64,000 bases of DNA. Source: UBA1422 sp041752735 (lineage in GTDB: Bacteria > Bacillota > Clostridia > Peptostreptococcales > Anaerovoracaceae). The notes beneath the pieces are model-generated. The model saw nothing but the letters and a program-made list of their open reading frames with translations. It ran no database searches and had not been told where the DNA came from. The translations under genes and the position numbers were made by a program. Below, one piece after another: positions 1 through 8,287 of the stretch (its first letter is position 1; each line of letters begins with the position of its first letter). The DNA lies in assembly GCA_041752735.1 (NCBI GenBank), contig JBGSVW010000035.1, forward strand, positions 98,605-162,604, written 5' to 3'.

Positions 1-689
1 CATTTGGACTTGATGTAGATGAATTCCTTGGCCCGTTCTTCCGCATGTCGGAGGGCTGGTTTACGGATAATACCCAGTCCCTGGAGATCCACAACAATAA
101 TTCGGGTTGCCTTCTTGTCCAAGGCCATTTTAACCGGTAAATTGTCGGTATACGCTCCATCAATGTATTTAACCTCATCGATAACATGATAATGTGCGGC
201 CGGAAAGCAGGATGCACTGGCGACAACAAAATCAATCAGCTTGCCTTGTGGAATAGCATCTTTGAATAGATAGTGCCCTTTTAAAGAGGGAATCTCGGTG
301 ACTACTAGACCATACTCGATGGAGGATTTTCGAAATGAAGATTCCTCAACAAAGTTATTTAACAACCCCATAAGACCGGTACTTTCAGCACCACCATGAA
401 GAAGCATTTCCTTGGCCAGCCCCCAGGCCTCTTCGATTTCAGATAATTGATCAGGCTTTTTCTCTTTTTCAATGTCAAAGACTTCCGCAACTCTTGTGTT
501 TCGCCATAGTTCTTCCGCTTGCTCAAAGTTGTTCATGGCAACTGAAATCCCATTGATGGCGCCAATCGATGTGCCGGCCACCATATCAATCTCAATCCCC
601 AGCTCGCGAAGGGCTTTCCAGACACCTACCTGGTAGCTGCCTCTAGAACCGCCTCCCCCTAGAATCAGAGCGGTTTTTATTGCTTTCAT
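1..689 (-). CDS. Patatin-like phospholipase family protein (3' end cut by window edge)
   Basis: Probable serine lipid acyl hydrolase of the patatin/RssA family, acting at or near the membrane; the true substrate is unknown. The translation begins MKAIKTALILGGGGSRGSYQ, giving the glycine-rich oxyanion-hole motif at about residues 11-17. The nucleophile elbow GTSIG follows with Ser near 41, and the partner Asp lies in DGAYTDN near residue 176. The ATG at 689 is preceded by a strong AAGGAGG-type site. About 229 codons are visible and the C-terminus lies beyond base 1. The gene is divergent from the radical-SAM operon with about 130 bp between them. Family assignment is confident; biological role is not. 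Confidence 0.9.
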   Translation of the reverse strand, partial: MKAIKTALILGGGGSRGSYQVGVWKALRELGIEIDMVAGTSIGAINGISVAMNNFEQAEELWRNTRVAEVFDIEKEKKPDQLSEIEEAWGLAKEMLLHGGAESTGLMGLLNNFVEESSFRKSSIEYGLVVTEIPSLKGHYLFKDAIPQGKLIDFVVASASCFPAAHYHVIDEVKYIDGAYTDNLPVKMALDKKATRIIVVDLQGLGIIRKPALRHAEERAKEFIYIKSK

Positions 690-713
690 GGGACACCTCC
701 TTATTTGTAATTA

Positions 714-722
714 ATTATATCA
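714..722 (-). promoter_or_regulatory. Extended -10 promoter for the patatin-like gene
   Basis: On the minus strand the sequence TGATATAAT forms a perfect extended -10 element about 25 bp upstream of the patatin start codon. No convincing -35 is present at 17 bp, which is common for extended -10 promoters. Confidence 0.5.
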
Positions 723-759
723 CAAAAAAATATTTAGAACGCCTAAAATCCGTACCATA

Positions 760-788
760 TTGAACAAGTGTTCTGTTTGTGTTATAAT
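760..788 (+). promoter_or_regulatory. Vegetative promoter of the radical-SAM/DUF4130 operon
   Basis: TTGAAC (760-765), a 17-bp spacer and TATAAT (783-788) form a near-consensus sigma-A promoter 32 bp upstream of the ATG at 821. The -35 and spacer are overlapped by a LexA-type palindrome. Confidence 0.8.
762..773 (+). promoter_or_regulatory. Candidate LexA (SOS) operator
   Basis: GAAC-AAGT-GTTC is an exact match to the core of the Gram-positive LexA/DinR box (GAAC-RNRY-GTTC). It sits across the -35 and spacer of the promoter at 760-788, where a bound repressor would block RNA polymerase. The outer bases are T rather than the preferred C/G. The match is read from sequence; binding is inferred. 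Confidence 0.72.
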
Positions 789-820
789 ACAAACATAAGT
801 TCGCACGAAAGGATAGTGCA

Positions 821-2185
821 ATGGACGGTCTCTACGAAAAATTGAAGATTTTGGCAGATAGTGCCAAATATGATGTAGCCTGTTCCACAAGCGGGGTTGA
901 TCGAGGGAACACGGGGAAGCGCGGCAGTACAATCATGGCGGGTTGCTGTCATTCGTGGTCAGCAGATGGCAGGTGTATCTCTCTGCTGAAGGTGTTGTAT
1001 ACCAATCGGTGTGTCTACAACTGCGAGTACTGTATTAACAAAAGGACCTCGGATATCGATCGAGCAACATTCGAACCCATGGAGCTGGCCAAGCTCACTA
1101 TGGAGTTTTATCGACGAAATTATATTGAAGGACTCTTCTTGAGTTCTGCAGTGGACATTTCTCCGGATTACACTTCAGAACGAATGCTGGAGGCGTTGCG
1201 AATACTGCGCCACGAAATGGGTTTTGCCGGATATATTCACACCAAGGTGATCCCTGGGACTTCTCCGGAACTGGTGCACGCATTGGGACTGGTATCGGAT
1301 CGACTTAGTGTCAATGCAGAGTTGCCTACCAGAGAGGGACTTGCCCTGCTTGCGCCGCAAAAGAAACCGGAACAAATTTATACGCCTATGAAACAGATCA
1401 CCAATACGCTGATTGAACGTAAAGCCCTCAAAGGCCCGGGTACCATGTTCAAAGGAGAAGATTTAAACAGCACCCTGAACTATTTAAATCCGGGAAGCGA
1501 TTTGATGTATGCACCGGTGGTTGCGGGGCGAAGCAAAGAAGTATTTGTGCCCGCCGGGCAAACCACGCAGATGATCATAGGCGCTGATGCCACCACCGAC
1601 CGAACCATCATTAATACAACCGAAAAGATATACCGAACCTTCAAAATGAAGCGAGTTTATTTTAGTGCATATATTCCCACACTCAGTTCGCCCAACCTGC
1701 CTGACGTCTTTTCCGCACCACCGCTGGTGCGGGAACACCGGCTGTATCAGGCGGATTGGCTACTACGTTTTTATGGATTCGCTGCCGAAGAAATTCTTCC
1801 TGATAGCGCACCGAATCTGGATCTGGAATTGGATCCAAAAATTGCTTGGGCATTGCGTAATATGCAGCTGTTTCCCATTGAGGTCAACAAGGCTTCAATG
1901 GAAGAACTGTTACGGATCCCCGGGATTGGAACCACTTCAGCAATACGTATTCTACGTCAGCGGCGACTTTGTTCTGTGCAGTATGATGATCTCAAAAAGA
2001 TGGGAGTGGTGCTGAAGCGAGCAAAGCATTTTTTGACCTGTGCCGGAAAGTACTACGGAGAAGGCAGCTTTTTCCCTGAGACAATTCGACGTCTGATGCT
2101 TGAAGGTTCCGATGGCCAGCAATTATCCCTATTCCAGCAACAGATGGTTTTGCCGGAACCAAAGAAGGTGCTGCTTTATGGTTGA
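821..2185 (+). CDS. Putative DNA modification/repair radical SAM protein (TIGR03916-like)
   Basis: Radical SAM enzyme of the family that travels with a DUF4130 partner and, in other bacteria, with uracil-DNA-glycosylase-type domains; its reaction is not known. The SAM-binding Cx3Cx2C motif is CVYNCEYC, with Cys at residues 64, 68 and 71. Extra cysteines at 21, 42, 43 and 52 could bind a second cluster. At about residues 353-405 lies a helix-hairpin-helix region (NKASMEELLRIPGIG) typical of non-specific DNA contact. Length 454 aa. It overlaps the next gene by 8 bp, so the two are translationally coupled, and its promoter carries a LexA-type box, which fits a DNA-repair role. Family confident, function inferred. 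Confidence 0.88.
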   Translation: MDGLYEKLKILADSAKYDVACSTSGVDRGNTGKRGSTIMAGCCHSWSADGRCISLLKVLYTNRCVYNCEYCINKRTSDIDRATFEPMELAKLTMEFYRRNYIEGLFLSSAVDISPDYTSERMLEALRILRHEMGFAGYIHTKVIPGTSPELVHALGLVSDRLSVNAELPTREGLALLAPQKKPEQIYTPMKQITNTLIERKALKGPGTMFKGEDLNSTLNYLNPGSDLMYAPVVAGRSKEVFVPAGQTTQMIIGADATTDRTIINTTEKIYRTFKMKRVYFSAYIPTLSSPNLPDVFSAPPLVREHRLYQADWLLRFYGFAAEEILPDSAPNLDLELDPKIAWALRNMQLFPIEVNKASMEELLRIPGIGTTSAIRILRQRRLCSVQYDDLKKMGVVLKRAKHFLTCAGKYYGEGSFFPETIRRLMLEGSDGQQLSLFQQQMVLPEPKKVLLYG

Positions 2186-2933
2186 TTATTTATATGATGG
2201 CACATTTGAAGGGTTTCTGACTTGTGTTTATCACCACTATGCCACCGAAAGGGCAAGTGGTATCTACCCCAAAGAATCCTATCAGCCCAATCTGTTGGTG
2301 CAAAGCAAAGAAGTAAATGCTGAAGAGGTGTTGGCTAATCGGGTCTATACCGGTATCCGTAACAAAATATCCAGCTTTGATCTGGAACGGATTTACAAGG
2401 TATTTCTGTCTTCTTATCAAGACAAAGAAAACATTTTACTCCGTTATATTCAGCTGGGGTTCAAAATGGGAGGAGGAATTAGCCGACTCCATGGCAACTC
2501 CATCGTTTATGATGTTCAGAAGGTAGACAAGCAAGTGGCTTTTGAAGTACACCGCTACAAAGGCCTCCTACGGTTTACCGTGTTGGTGAACGATGTCATG
2601 TATAGTCCCATTGAGCCGGACCATGACATTCTTGAGCTTCTGTCCGATCATTTTACAATACGATTCCGCGATGATCCCTTTATCATCCATGACAAAAAAC
2701 GAAATAAAGCCATGATTGCCGCCGGTGGCCAGTGGTATATCTGTGAATTTTCAGAGACGGCATTACCGGATAAATCAACTAAAGAACTGGATTACCAAAG
2801 GCTGTGGCGCAATTATTTTGACACCATTGCAATAAAAGAACGCACCAACAAAAAGTGTCAAAAGAACTTTATGCCAGTGCGTTATTGGAAACATTTGACG
2901 GAAATGGCACCCGATTTTTCTGAGGGCCAATGA
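2178..2933 (+). CDS. TIGR03915-type DNA metabolism protein (DUF4130)
   Basis: Partner of the preceding radical SAM protein, 251 aa. The ATG at 2178 is used because the protein then begins MVDYLYDGTFEGFLTCVY, the normal start of this family; longer in-frame versions run into the upstream gene. The first half resembles the short SAM/UDG-linked domain, and the C-terminal half (from about residue 85, YIQLGFKMGGGISRLHG) carries the DUF4130 region with a late conserved-looking MPVRYWKHLTEM. No catalytic residues can be named with confidence. It likely works with the radical SAM enzyme on damaged or modified DNA. In proteobacteria the same domain is fused to a UDG-like domain; no UDG is present here. 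Confidence 0.85.
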   Translation: MVDYLYDGTFEGFLTCVYHHYATERASGIYPKESYQPNLLVQSKEVNAEEVLANRVYTGIRNKISSFDLERIYKVFLSSYQDKENILLRYIQLGFKMGGGISRLHGNSIVYDVQKVDKQVAFEVHRYKGLLRFTVLVNDVMYSPIEPDHDILELLSDHFTIRFRDDPFIIHDKKRNKAMIAAGGQWYICEFSETALPDKSTKELDYQRLWRNYFDTIAIKERTNKKCQKNFMPVRYWKHLTEMAPDFSEGQ

Positions 2934-2936
2934 CCT

Positions 2937-3584
2937 TTATTGTTTCTCAAACTTATCTTTAGAAGCCAGACAAACCGGACAAACATAATCATCCGACAAT
3001 TCTTCAAAAGGAATTTCTTCGTCATAGGCATATCCGCATACACTGCAGACCCAAACCGCTTGTTTTTCGACCATTTTCGTTTCCTCCTCAGCAATATAAG
3101 TTGGTGCGTTTTTCGGGCTGGTGCCCTTGATAACATTGTGATAATATGCGTATGTCATTGGGGTATCGTTGTCGATTAAATCCCCATCTATAACCTCTCC
3201 AAGAAAAACAGTGTGTGTTGAAGTTTCCATGGAGTTGATTACCTTACAGATGATGCATCCGTTGCACTGCGCCAATACCGGAACTCCGGCTATTATTTCG
3301 TATGGAATGTTGGCAAATTTGTCTGTGTCCTTACCGCTTCGGAAACCAAAGGTCCCAATGACAGATGGATCGGTATTCTCGGATATAATTGAAACAGAGA
3401 AAAATCCGGTTTTTTTGATGCATTGATTGGTAAAATTATCGTGGTTAATGCTGGCAGCCAGGGTTGGCGGTGCCGATGTAATCTGCATGATGCTGTTTGC
3501 TGTACAACCTGTTGGTCGATTGCCGTCCATGGCGGATACCACATAAACCCCATAGGATATATTTCTCAAAACTTTGGTATTCAT
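2937..3584 (-). CDS. Flavin reductase-rubredoxin fusion (high-molecular-weight rubredoxin type)
   Basis: Redox protein of 215 aa with an N-terminal FMN-binding flavin reductase domain (about residues 1-150) and a C-terminal rubredoxin domain (about 175-213). The rubredoxin has the two iron-binding pairs CSVCG and CPVC. Such Hrb-type proteins in anaerobes pass electrons from NAD(P)H through flavin and rubredoxin to flavodiiron proteins or rubrerythrins that remove oxygen or NO. No such partner lies in the window. The gene is convergent with the DUF4130 gene, with 3 bp between stop codons and no evident terminator. Domain call is firm; the electron acceptor is inferred. Confidence 0.9.
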   Translation of the reverse strand: MNTKVLRNISYGVYVVSAMDGNRPTGCTANSIMQITSAPPTLAASINHDNFTNQCIKKTGFFSVSIISENTDPSVIGTFGFRSGKDTDKFANIPYEIIAGVPVLAQCNGCIICKVINSMETSTHTVFLGEVIDGDLIDNDTPMTYAYYHNVIKGTSPKNAPTYIAEEETKMVEKQAVWVCSVCGYAYDEEIPFEELSDDYVCPVCLASKDKFEKQ

Positions 3585-3764
3585 GATTCACTCCTTGCTT
3601 GTCCTGCTGATTGCCTGGTCACATAAGTTGATTCCACGTATAATAATATATGTATTGCCTTTAAATCGCAACAAAAAAAGCTGAATTGTAGTTAAATGTG
3701 CTAAAATAGCCTTATGGCAAAACAGCCTAAGCACACATAAAAACAAATAAAATGAGGTAAAGTG

Positions 3765-4550
3765 ATGGAAAAATCATTGCGTAGCATCATCGAAAATAGC
3801 AGAAGGCTGGTATTTTTTGGTGGCGCTGGCGTCTCTACTGAAAGCGGGATTCCAGACTTCCGTTCGGAAATGGGTTTGTATCATTCTATGCAGTGCTATG
3901 GTCATTCGCCGGAAGAAATTATTTCCCATTCGTTTTTTAAAAAAGACCCAGAAACATTCTTTGATTTTTATAAAAAAAACATGGTTTATTCTGAGGCAAG
4001 GCCAAATCCCGCACATACAACCCTGGCTTTATGGGAAAGGACTGGAATTCTATCAGCAGTGATAACGCAGAATATCGACGGTCTTCACCAGGATGCCGGC
4101 AGCAAAAATGTTTATGAACTTCACGGTTCGGTACGACGGAATTACTGTATGGATTGCCACGCCTTCTATCCTTTGGAATTTATTATGGCTGAGTCTAATT
4201 GTAAGCGGGGGGTACCGGTTTGCACAAAATGTGGAGGCATGATCAAACCCGATGTGGTACTTTATGAAGAAGGACTGGATGGGGCGGTGATTGACAGCGC
4301 GGTGAAAGCAATTTCAGATGCAGATGTCATGATAGTAGGTGGAACTTCTTTGGTGGTGTACCCGGCGGCTGGTCTGGCGCATGGCTTTATAGGTGAAAAA
4401 CTAGTTTTGATAAACAAAGGAGCTACAGGGTTGGACGGTCGGGCAGATCTAACAATTGGAAGGCCCATTGGAGAAGTTTTGGGTGAATTAGCGGACCTGG
4501 TCCCACTTTATGGTATAATGAATGAGGATTATAAATCATCATTAAAGTAA
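3765..4550 (+). CDS. NAD-dependent protein deacylase, Sir2 family
   Basis: Sirtuin of about 261 aa that removes acyl groups from lysines using NAD+. Visible motifs are GGAGVSTESGIPDFRS near residue 20, the catalytic-site TQNIDGLHQDAGS near 105, the ELHGS loop with the catalytic His, a zinc ribbon made by CMDC and CTKC, and GGTSLVVYPAA near 190. The ATG at 3765 is chosen over a GTG immediately before it because of spacing from GAGGT. SurE follows after 18 bp, so it may head a sirtuin-surE-isochorismatase-DUF2156 operon. Function assignment is strong; protein targets unknown. Confidence 0.92.
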   Translation: MEKSLRSIIENSRRLVFFGGAGVSTESGIPDFRSEMGLYHSMQCYGHSPEEIISHSFFKKDPETFFDFYKKNMVYSEARPNPAHTTLALWERTGILSAVITQNIDGLHQDAGSKNVYELHGSVRRNYCMDCHAFYPLEFIMAESNCKRGVPVCTKCGGMIKPDVVLYEEGLDGAVIDSAVKAISDADVMIVGGTSLVVYPAAGLAHGFIGEKLVLINKGATGLDGRADLTIGRPIGEVLGELADLVPLYGIMNEDYKSSLK

Positions 4551-4568
4551 TAATATAAGGAAGTATCA

Positions 4569-5381
4569 ATGACAAATAACACAAGCAAAAATTATAGCAC
4601 AACGACAGAAAAAATCTGGAATGTAGTCGTCTCAAATGACGATGGAATTGAATCTGAAGGCATAAGCTATTTAATCAAAGCGCTTTCCCAGGTTGCAGAC
4701 GTTTATGTATGTGCGCCCGAAGGTGAGCGTAGCGCCAGTGGCCACAGCATTACAGTTAGGAATCCCATTGTAATGGAAGAGATAGAAGTCCCCTATGCAA
4801 AAGGTGCCATGCGATTTTCCGGAACTCCTGCGGATTGTGTGAAGATGGGAATTAAATTTCTCAAAGAAAAAGGGCTTCATATAGATATGGTGTTTTCCGG
4901 TATCAATCACGGCGGAAATCTTGGAACAGACACATTGTATTCAGGGACTGTAGCAGCAGCAATCGAAGGTGTGCTTTGTGGTGTCCCCGGGGTTGCCGTA
5001 TCGGTTGACAGCCATAGACCCCAGTACTTTGACACTGCTTGCAGGCTGGCGCTAGAGCTGTTCGAAAAAATCAAGGAGGGGATTCCGGAAGGCATTGCGC
5101 TGAATCTGAATGTGCCAAACCTACCAGCGGACGAAATCAAGGGCTTAAAATTCGCCCGACTGGGTATGAGACAATACGTTGAGCAATTTGAAGAAACAAT
5201 GAATAAAAAAGGTCAAACAGAGTACTGGTACAGGGGTCTACCTGTGATTTACGACTGTGATGAAGTCTCCAATGATGTGACTGCAATGCAACAGCGTTAT
5301 GCTACCATTACACCACTGAAATTTGATTTAACAGATGAAAACTATTTACAAAAGATTAGCAATTGGGAGTTAAAAATATGA
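4569..5381 (+). CDS. surE: 5'/3'-nucleotidase SurE
   Basis: Survival protein SurE, a metal-dependent phosphatase that hydrolyses nucleoside 5'- and 3'-monophosphates. The metal site is built from the SNDDGIESEG motif near residue 25, with GERSASGHS near 53 and SGINHGGNLGTDTLYSGT near 110. At 270 aa it is of usual size, with about 17 extra residues before the first beta strand; no later start has a better ribosome site. Its stop overlaps the next start (ATGA), indicating translational coupling. Confident. Confidence 0.93.
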   Translation: MTNNTSKNYSTTTEKIWNVVVSNDDGIESEGISYLIKALSQVADVYVCAPEGERSASGHSITVRNPIVMEEIEVPYAKGAMRFSGTPADCVKMGIKFLKEKGLHIDMVFSGINHGGNLGTDTLYSGTVAAAIEGVLCGVPGVAVSVDSHRPQYFDTACRLALELFEKIKEGIPEGIALNLNVPNLPADEIKGLKFARLGMRQYVEQFEETMNKKGQTEYWYRGLPVIYDCDEVSNDVTAMQQRYATITPLKFDLTDENYLQKISNWELKI

Positions 5382-5953
5382 ACAAATACAAAATCACAAA
5401 AGTCAATTCTTTCCGTATTGAAAAAGAAGATGCTATCCTTGTCATGATTGATTTTCAGGAGAGGCTGATGCCTGCCATGAAAGATCAAGAAGACCTAGAA
5501 GAGTCTGTATGCAAGTTGGTCAACGGAATACGTACGTTGGATGTACCGGTGCTAGTCACCCAGCAGTATACAAAAGGGCTAGGACCCACCGTCCCAGACA
5601 TAGCTGAAGCCCTTGGAGAGTTTTTCCCCATTGAGAAGACGGATTTCAGTGCTACAGGAGAAATGAATTTCCTGGAAGCCCTAAATGAAAGTGGCAAAAC
5701 ATCAATCATTTTATGCGGCATCGAAGCCCATGTGTGCGTCGCCCAGACGGCAATGTCCTTATTAGAGTTGGGGTACGATGTGTTTTTGGTGGAAGATGCA
5801 GTTTCTTCTCGTAGCAAAACGGACAAAAAAACAGCAATCAATCGGATGGTGCAGGCAGGCGCCAGACCTGTGACGGTAGAGGCAGTCCTGTTTGAATTGC
5901 TTGGCACGGCAAAAGCTGCTGAATTTAAAGAAATATCAAGGATTGTAAAATAG
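5378..5953 (+). CDS. Isochorismatase-family cysteine hydrolase
   Basis: Cytosolic hydrolase of 191 aa from the isochorismatase/nicotinamidase superfamily. The likely catalytic triad is Asp in VMIDFQERL (about residue 28), Lys in EKTDFSA (about 88) and Cys in CGIEAHVCV (about 122). The usual nicotinamidase metal-binding DxHxxxH is not obvious, so a nicotinamidase role is unlikely; the substrate is unknown. The ATG at 5378 overlaps the surE stop by 4 bp and GGGAG lies 10 bp upstream. The DUF2156 gene starts 1 bp after its stop. Confidence 0.85.
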   Translation: MNKYKITKVNSFRIEKEDAILVMIDFQERLMPAMKDQEDLEESVCKLVNGIRTLDVPVLVTQQYTKGLGPTVPDIAEALGEFFPIEKTDFSATGEMNFLEALNESGKTSIILCGIEAHVCVAQTAMSLLELGYDVFLVEDAVSSRSKTDKKTAINRMVQAGARPVTVEAVLFELLGTAKAAEFKEISRIVK

Positions 5954-5954
5954 C

Positions 5955-6893
5955 ATGTTTATTTTTGACGGAAGAATCACTATTGAAGATAAAAATCTAC
6001 TGGATGAATACTTAAACGGTTTTGAGTACAAAACCTCCGGCCTTTCCTACTCCTCTATGTATATGTGGCGGAATATCAACGAATTCAGTTGGAAAATTAT
6101 CGGTGACTACATGTGCATCAGCGGCATTAGTCACTTGGAACTTGAGCAGGGCATCGTCCTGCCTTTTATGTTGCCACCCCTAACACGGAATGGACAATAT
6201 GAACCTGATAAGTTGCGTACAACCGTATTGGAAGCAAAACGTATCTTTGAGGAACAGGGTCATGAGTTTAGCATAAGACTACTACCGTTCCATATGATAG
6301 ACCTCCTAAAGGGAGCATTTCCCGGGGAACTCCGCTTTATTGACGATCGCCCAAACTACGATTATGTTTACCATGTACAGGACCTGATTGATTTAAATGG
6401 AAGAGATTATCACGGCAAAAAAAATCATCTGAATTATTTCAAACGAACTTTCGAATATGAATATGTTCCGCTGACACCAGATATGACAGATGCCGCTATG
6501 CGGTTTATCGCGGAATTCAATTCACGAAAGCACGTGCCGGAACATGAAATGATGATGCTCAAAATGGAAGAAGAAGCCATGGAAGATGTGTTTCGAAATA
6601 TTGACAGGCTTGGATTTCTGGCCGGCGCTATTTTGATCGACGGGAAGATAGAGGCGCTTTCAGTTGGTGGATACCTAGGGAATAAAACCATTACGGTTCA
6701 TGTCGAAAAGGCAAATGTTGAGTTTCGTGGTTTGTATCAAGCCATCAACAATGAATTCTGCAAGCACATTGCCGCACATGTCAAATGCATCAACCGGGAA
6801 GAGGATATGGGAATCCCAAATTTGCGAAAAGCCAAACTTTCCTACAAACCCTGCAAACTGATTGAGAAATATATTGTCAAGTTTAAGAAATAA
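5955..6893 (+). CDS. DUF2156 (phosphatidylglycerol lysyltransferase C-terminal-like) protein
   Basis: Protein of 312 aa from the DUF2156 family, which has a tandem GNAT-like acyltransferase fold related to the catalytic part of MprF. No membrane segment is seen, unlike full MprF, so it is a soluble aminoacyl- or acyltransferase-like protein of unknown substrate. Family-like stretches include GKKNHLNYFKR near residue 155 and the late REEDMGIPNLRKAKLSYKP. It closes the sirtuin-surE-isochorismatase run, starting just after the previous stop. Confidence 0.8.
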   Translation: MFIFDGRITIEDKNLLDEYLNGFEYKTSGLSYSSMYMWRNINEFSWKIIGDYMCISGISHLELEQGIVLPFMLPPLTRNGQYEPDKLRTTVLEAKRIFEEQGHEFSIRLLPFHMIDLLKGAFPGELRFIDDRPNYDYVYHVQDLIDLNGRDYHGKKNHLNYFKRTFEYEYVPLTPDMTDAAMRFIAEFNSRKHVPEHEMMMLKMEEEAMEDVFRNIDRLGFLAGAILIDGKIEALSVGGYLGNKTITVHVEKANVEFRGLYQAINNEFCKHIAAHVKCINREEDMGIPNLRKAKLSYKPCKLIEKYIVKFKK

Positions 6894-6895
6894 CT

Positions 6896-6924
6896 TTGCC
6901 AGTTCCAATATACTATGGTATGAT
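6896..6924 (+). promoter_or_regulatory. Promoter of the thiolase gene
   Basis: TTGCCA (6896-6901), a 17-bp spacer and TATGAT (6919-6924) lie 52 bp upstream of the thiolase ATG. It starts within a few bases of the DUF2156 stop codon, so the thiolase is its own unit. Confidence 0.78.
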
Positions 6925-6975
6925 ATCTGCGATAGAAATTACGTTAGGTTCACGTTTAAAAGGAGGAAAACCTAC

Positions 6976-8154
6976 ATGAGAGAAGTTGTAATTGTAAGTG
7001 CTGTCCGAACGCCCATCGGAAGCTTCGGAGGGACATTAAAAGATACCTCGGCAAGAACATTAGGTGCAATCGCCGTGAAGGCTGCCATCGAAAGAGCCGG
7101 TATTGACCCAGCTTCTATTGATGAAGTGTTAATGGGAAATGTATTGCAAGGCGGGCTGGGACAGAACCCGGCCAGACAAATTGCCATCGATGCGGGCATT
7201 CCGTTGGAAGTACCTTCCATGACCATCAATAAAGTTTGTGGCTCCGGACTACGTGCAGTAGGACTGGCAGCACAGATGATTAAAGCCGGTGACGCAGATA
7301 TTGTTGTTGCTGGCGGCACCGAAAACATGAGCATGTCATCATATGTCATGCCAAAAGCAAGATGGGGTGCCAGAATGGGAGATGCCAAGCTGATTGACAC
7401 CATGGTCCATGATGGCTTAACGGATGCCTTTAGTGGCGTACATATGGGGATTACCGCCGAAAATATCAATGACCAATGGGGTCTGACTCGTGAAGAGCAG
7501 GATGCCTTTGCGGCCAACTCCCAACAAAAGGCAGAAGCTGCCATCAAATCCGGCGCGTTCAAAGATGAAATCGTTCCGGTGATTATTCCTCAGCGAAAAG
7601 GGGATCCCATCGTTTTTGATACTGATGAATTTCCCAAAGCCGGCGTAACTGCCGAAGGACTCGCCAAATTAAGTCCTGCATTCAAGAAAGATGGTTCGGT
7701 TACAGCAGCCAACGCCTCCGGAATCAACGATGCAGCCGCGGCTGTCATTGTTATGTCCAAAGAAAAAGCAGACGAACTGGGAATCAAACCACTTTGCACC
7801 ATCAAATCTTATGCATCTGCAGGTGTAGATCCTCAGATTATGGGAATTGGACCCATTCCAGCCACAAAAAAAGCGCTCGAAAAGGCTGGCCTAGATATGG
7901 CTGATTTGGACCTGATAGAGGCCAACGAAGCATTTGCGGCACAGTCTCTGGCTGTTGGCAAAGATTTAGGAATTGATCCCGCTAAGTTGAATATCAATGG
8001 TGGCGCTATCGCATTGGGGCATCCCATTGGCGCATCAGGTACCAGAATCCTAGTTACTTTGATTTATGCCATGCAAAAGCAAGAAGCTAAATATGGTTTA
8101 GCAACGCTATGCATCGGTGGTGGACAAGGGACAGCATTAATCGTCGAGAAATAG
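6976..8154 (+). CDS. thlA: Acetyl-CoA C-acetyltransferase (thiolase)
   Basis: Biosynthetic thiolase of 392 aa that condenses two acetyl-CoA into acetoacetyl-CoA, or the reverse. The acyl-accepting Cys is in NKVCGSGLRAV (about residue 89), the active-site His is in GGAIALGHPIGASG (about 348), and the proton-donor Cys is in CIGGGQGTAL (about 378). The start at 6976 has AGGAGGAAAA 5 bases upstream. It has its own promoter and is followed by a strong terminator, so it is monocistronic. In Clostridia this enzyme starts butyrate-type fermentation, but the rest of that pathway is not in the window. Confidence 0.95.
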   Translation: MREVVIVSAVRTPIGSFGGTLKDTSARTLGAIAVKAAIERAGIDPASIDEVLMGNVLQGGLGQNPARQIAIDAGIPLEVPSMTINKVCGSGLRAVGLAAQMIKAGDADIVVAGGTENMSMSSYVMPKARWGARMGDAKLIDTMVHDGLTDAFSGVHMGITAENINDQWGLTREEQDAFAANSQQKAEAAIKSGAFKDEIVPVIIPQRKGDPIVFDTDEFPKAGVTAEGLAKLSPAFKKDGSVTAANASGINDAAAAVIVMSKEKADELGIKPLCTIKSYASAGVDPQIMGIGPIPATKKALEKAGLDMADLDLIEANEAFAAQSLAVGKDLGIDPAKLNINGGAIALGHPIGASGTRILVTLIYAMQKQEAKYGLATLCIGGGQGTALIVEK

Positions 8155-8206
8155 GGCACCTAGTGACAAGCACATTAATACAGAAGCATCGACAATAAGC
8201 AGTACG

Positions 8207-8236
8207 AAAACCCCGACCAGCAGGCCGGGGTTTTTT
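8207..8236 (+). terminator. Rho-independent terminator after thiolase
   Basis: A GC-rich stem (CCCCG ... CGGGG) flanked by A4 and followed by six T residues, about 50 bp after the thiolase stop. Confidence 0.9.
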
Positions 8237-8258
8237 ATGGGGTTTTTACCGTGACCGC

Positions 8259-8287
8259 TTGAAAAAACAACAAAAAAAAGGCATAAT
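8259..8287 (+). promoter_or_regulatory. Candidate promoter of the MFS gene
   Basis: TTGAAA (8259-8264), 17-bp A-rich spacer and CATAAT (8282-8287). It lies so close to the possible start codons at 8286 and 8295 that the transcript would have almost no leader. Confidence 0.45.

Noticed and set aside
2195..2215. Possible sigma-54 promoter (TGGCAC near 2199)
   Set aside because: No matching TTGC at the -12 position and it lies inside the coding region of the DUF4130 gene.
6972..7562. Open frame of 196 codons opposite thiolase
   Set aside because: Antisense shadow of a highly conserved gene, without ribosome site or recognisable domain.
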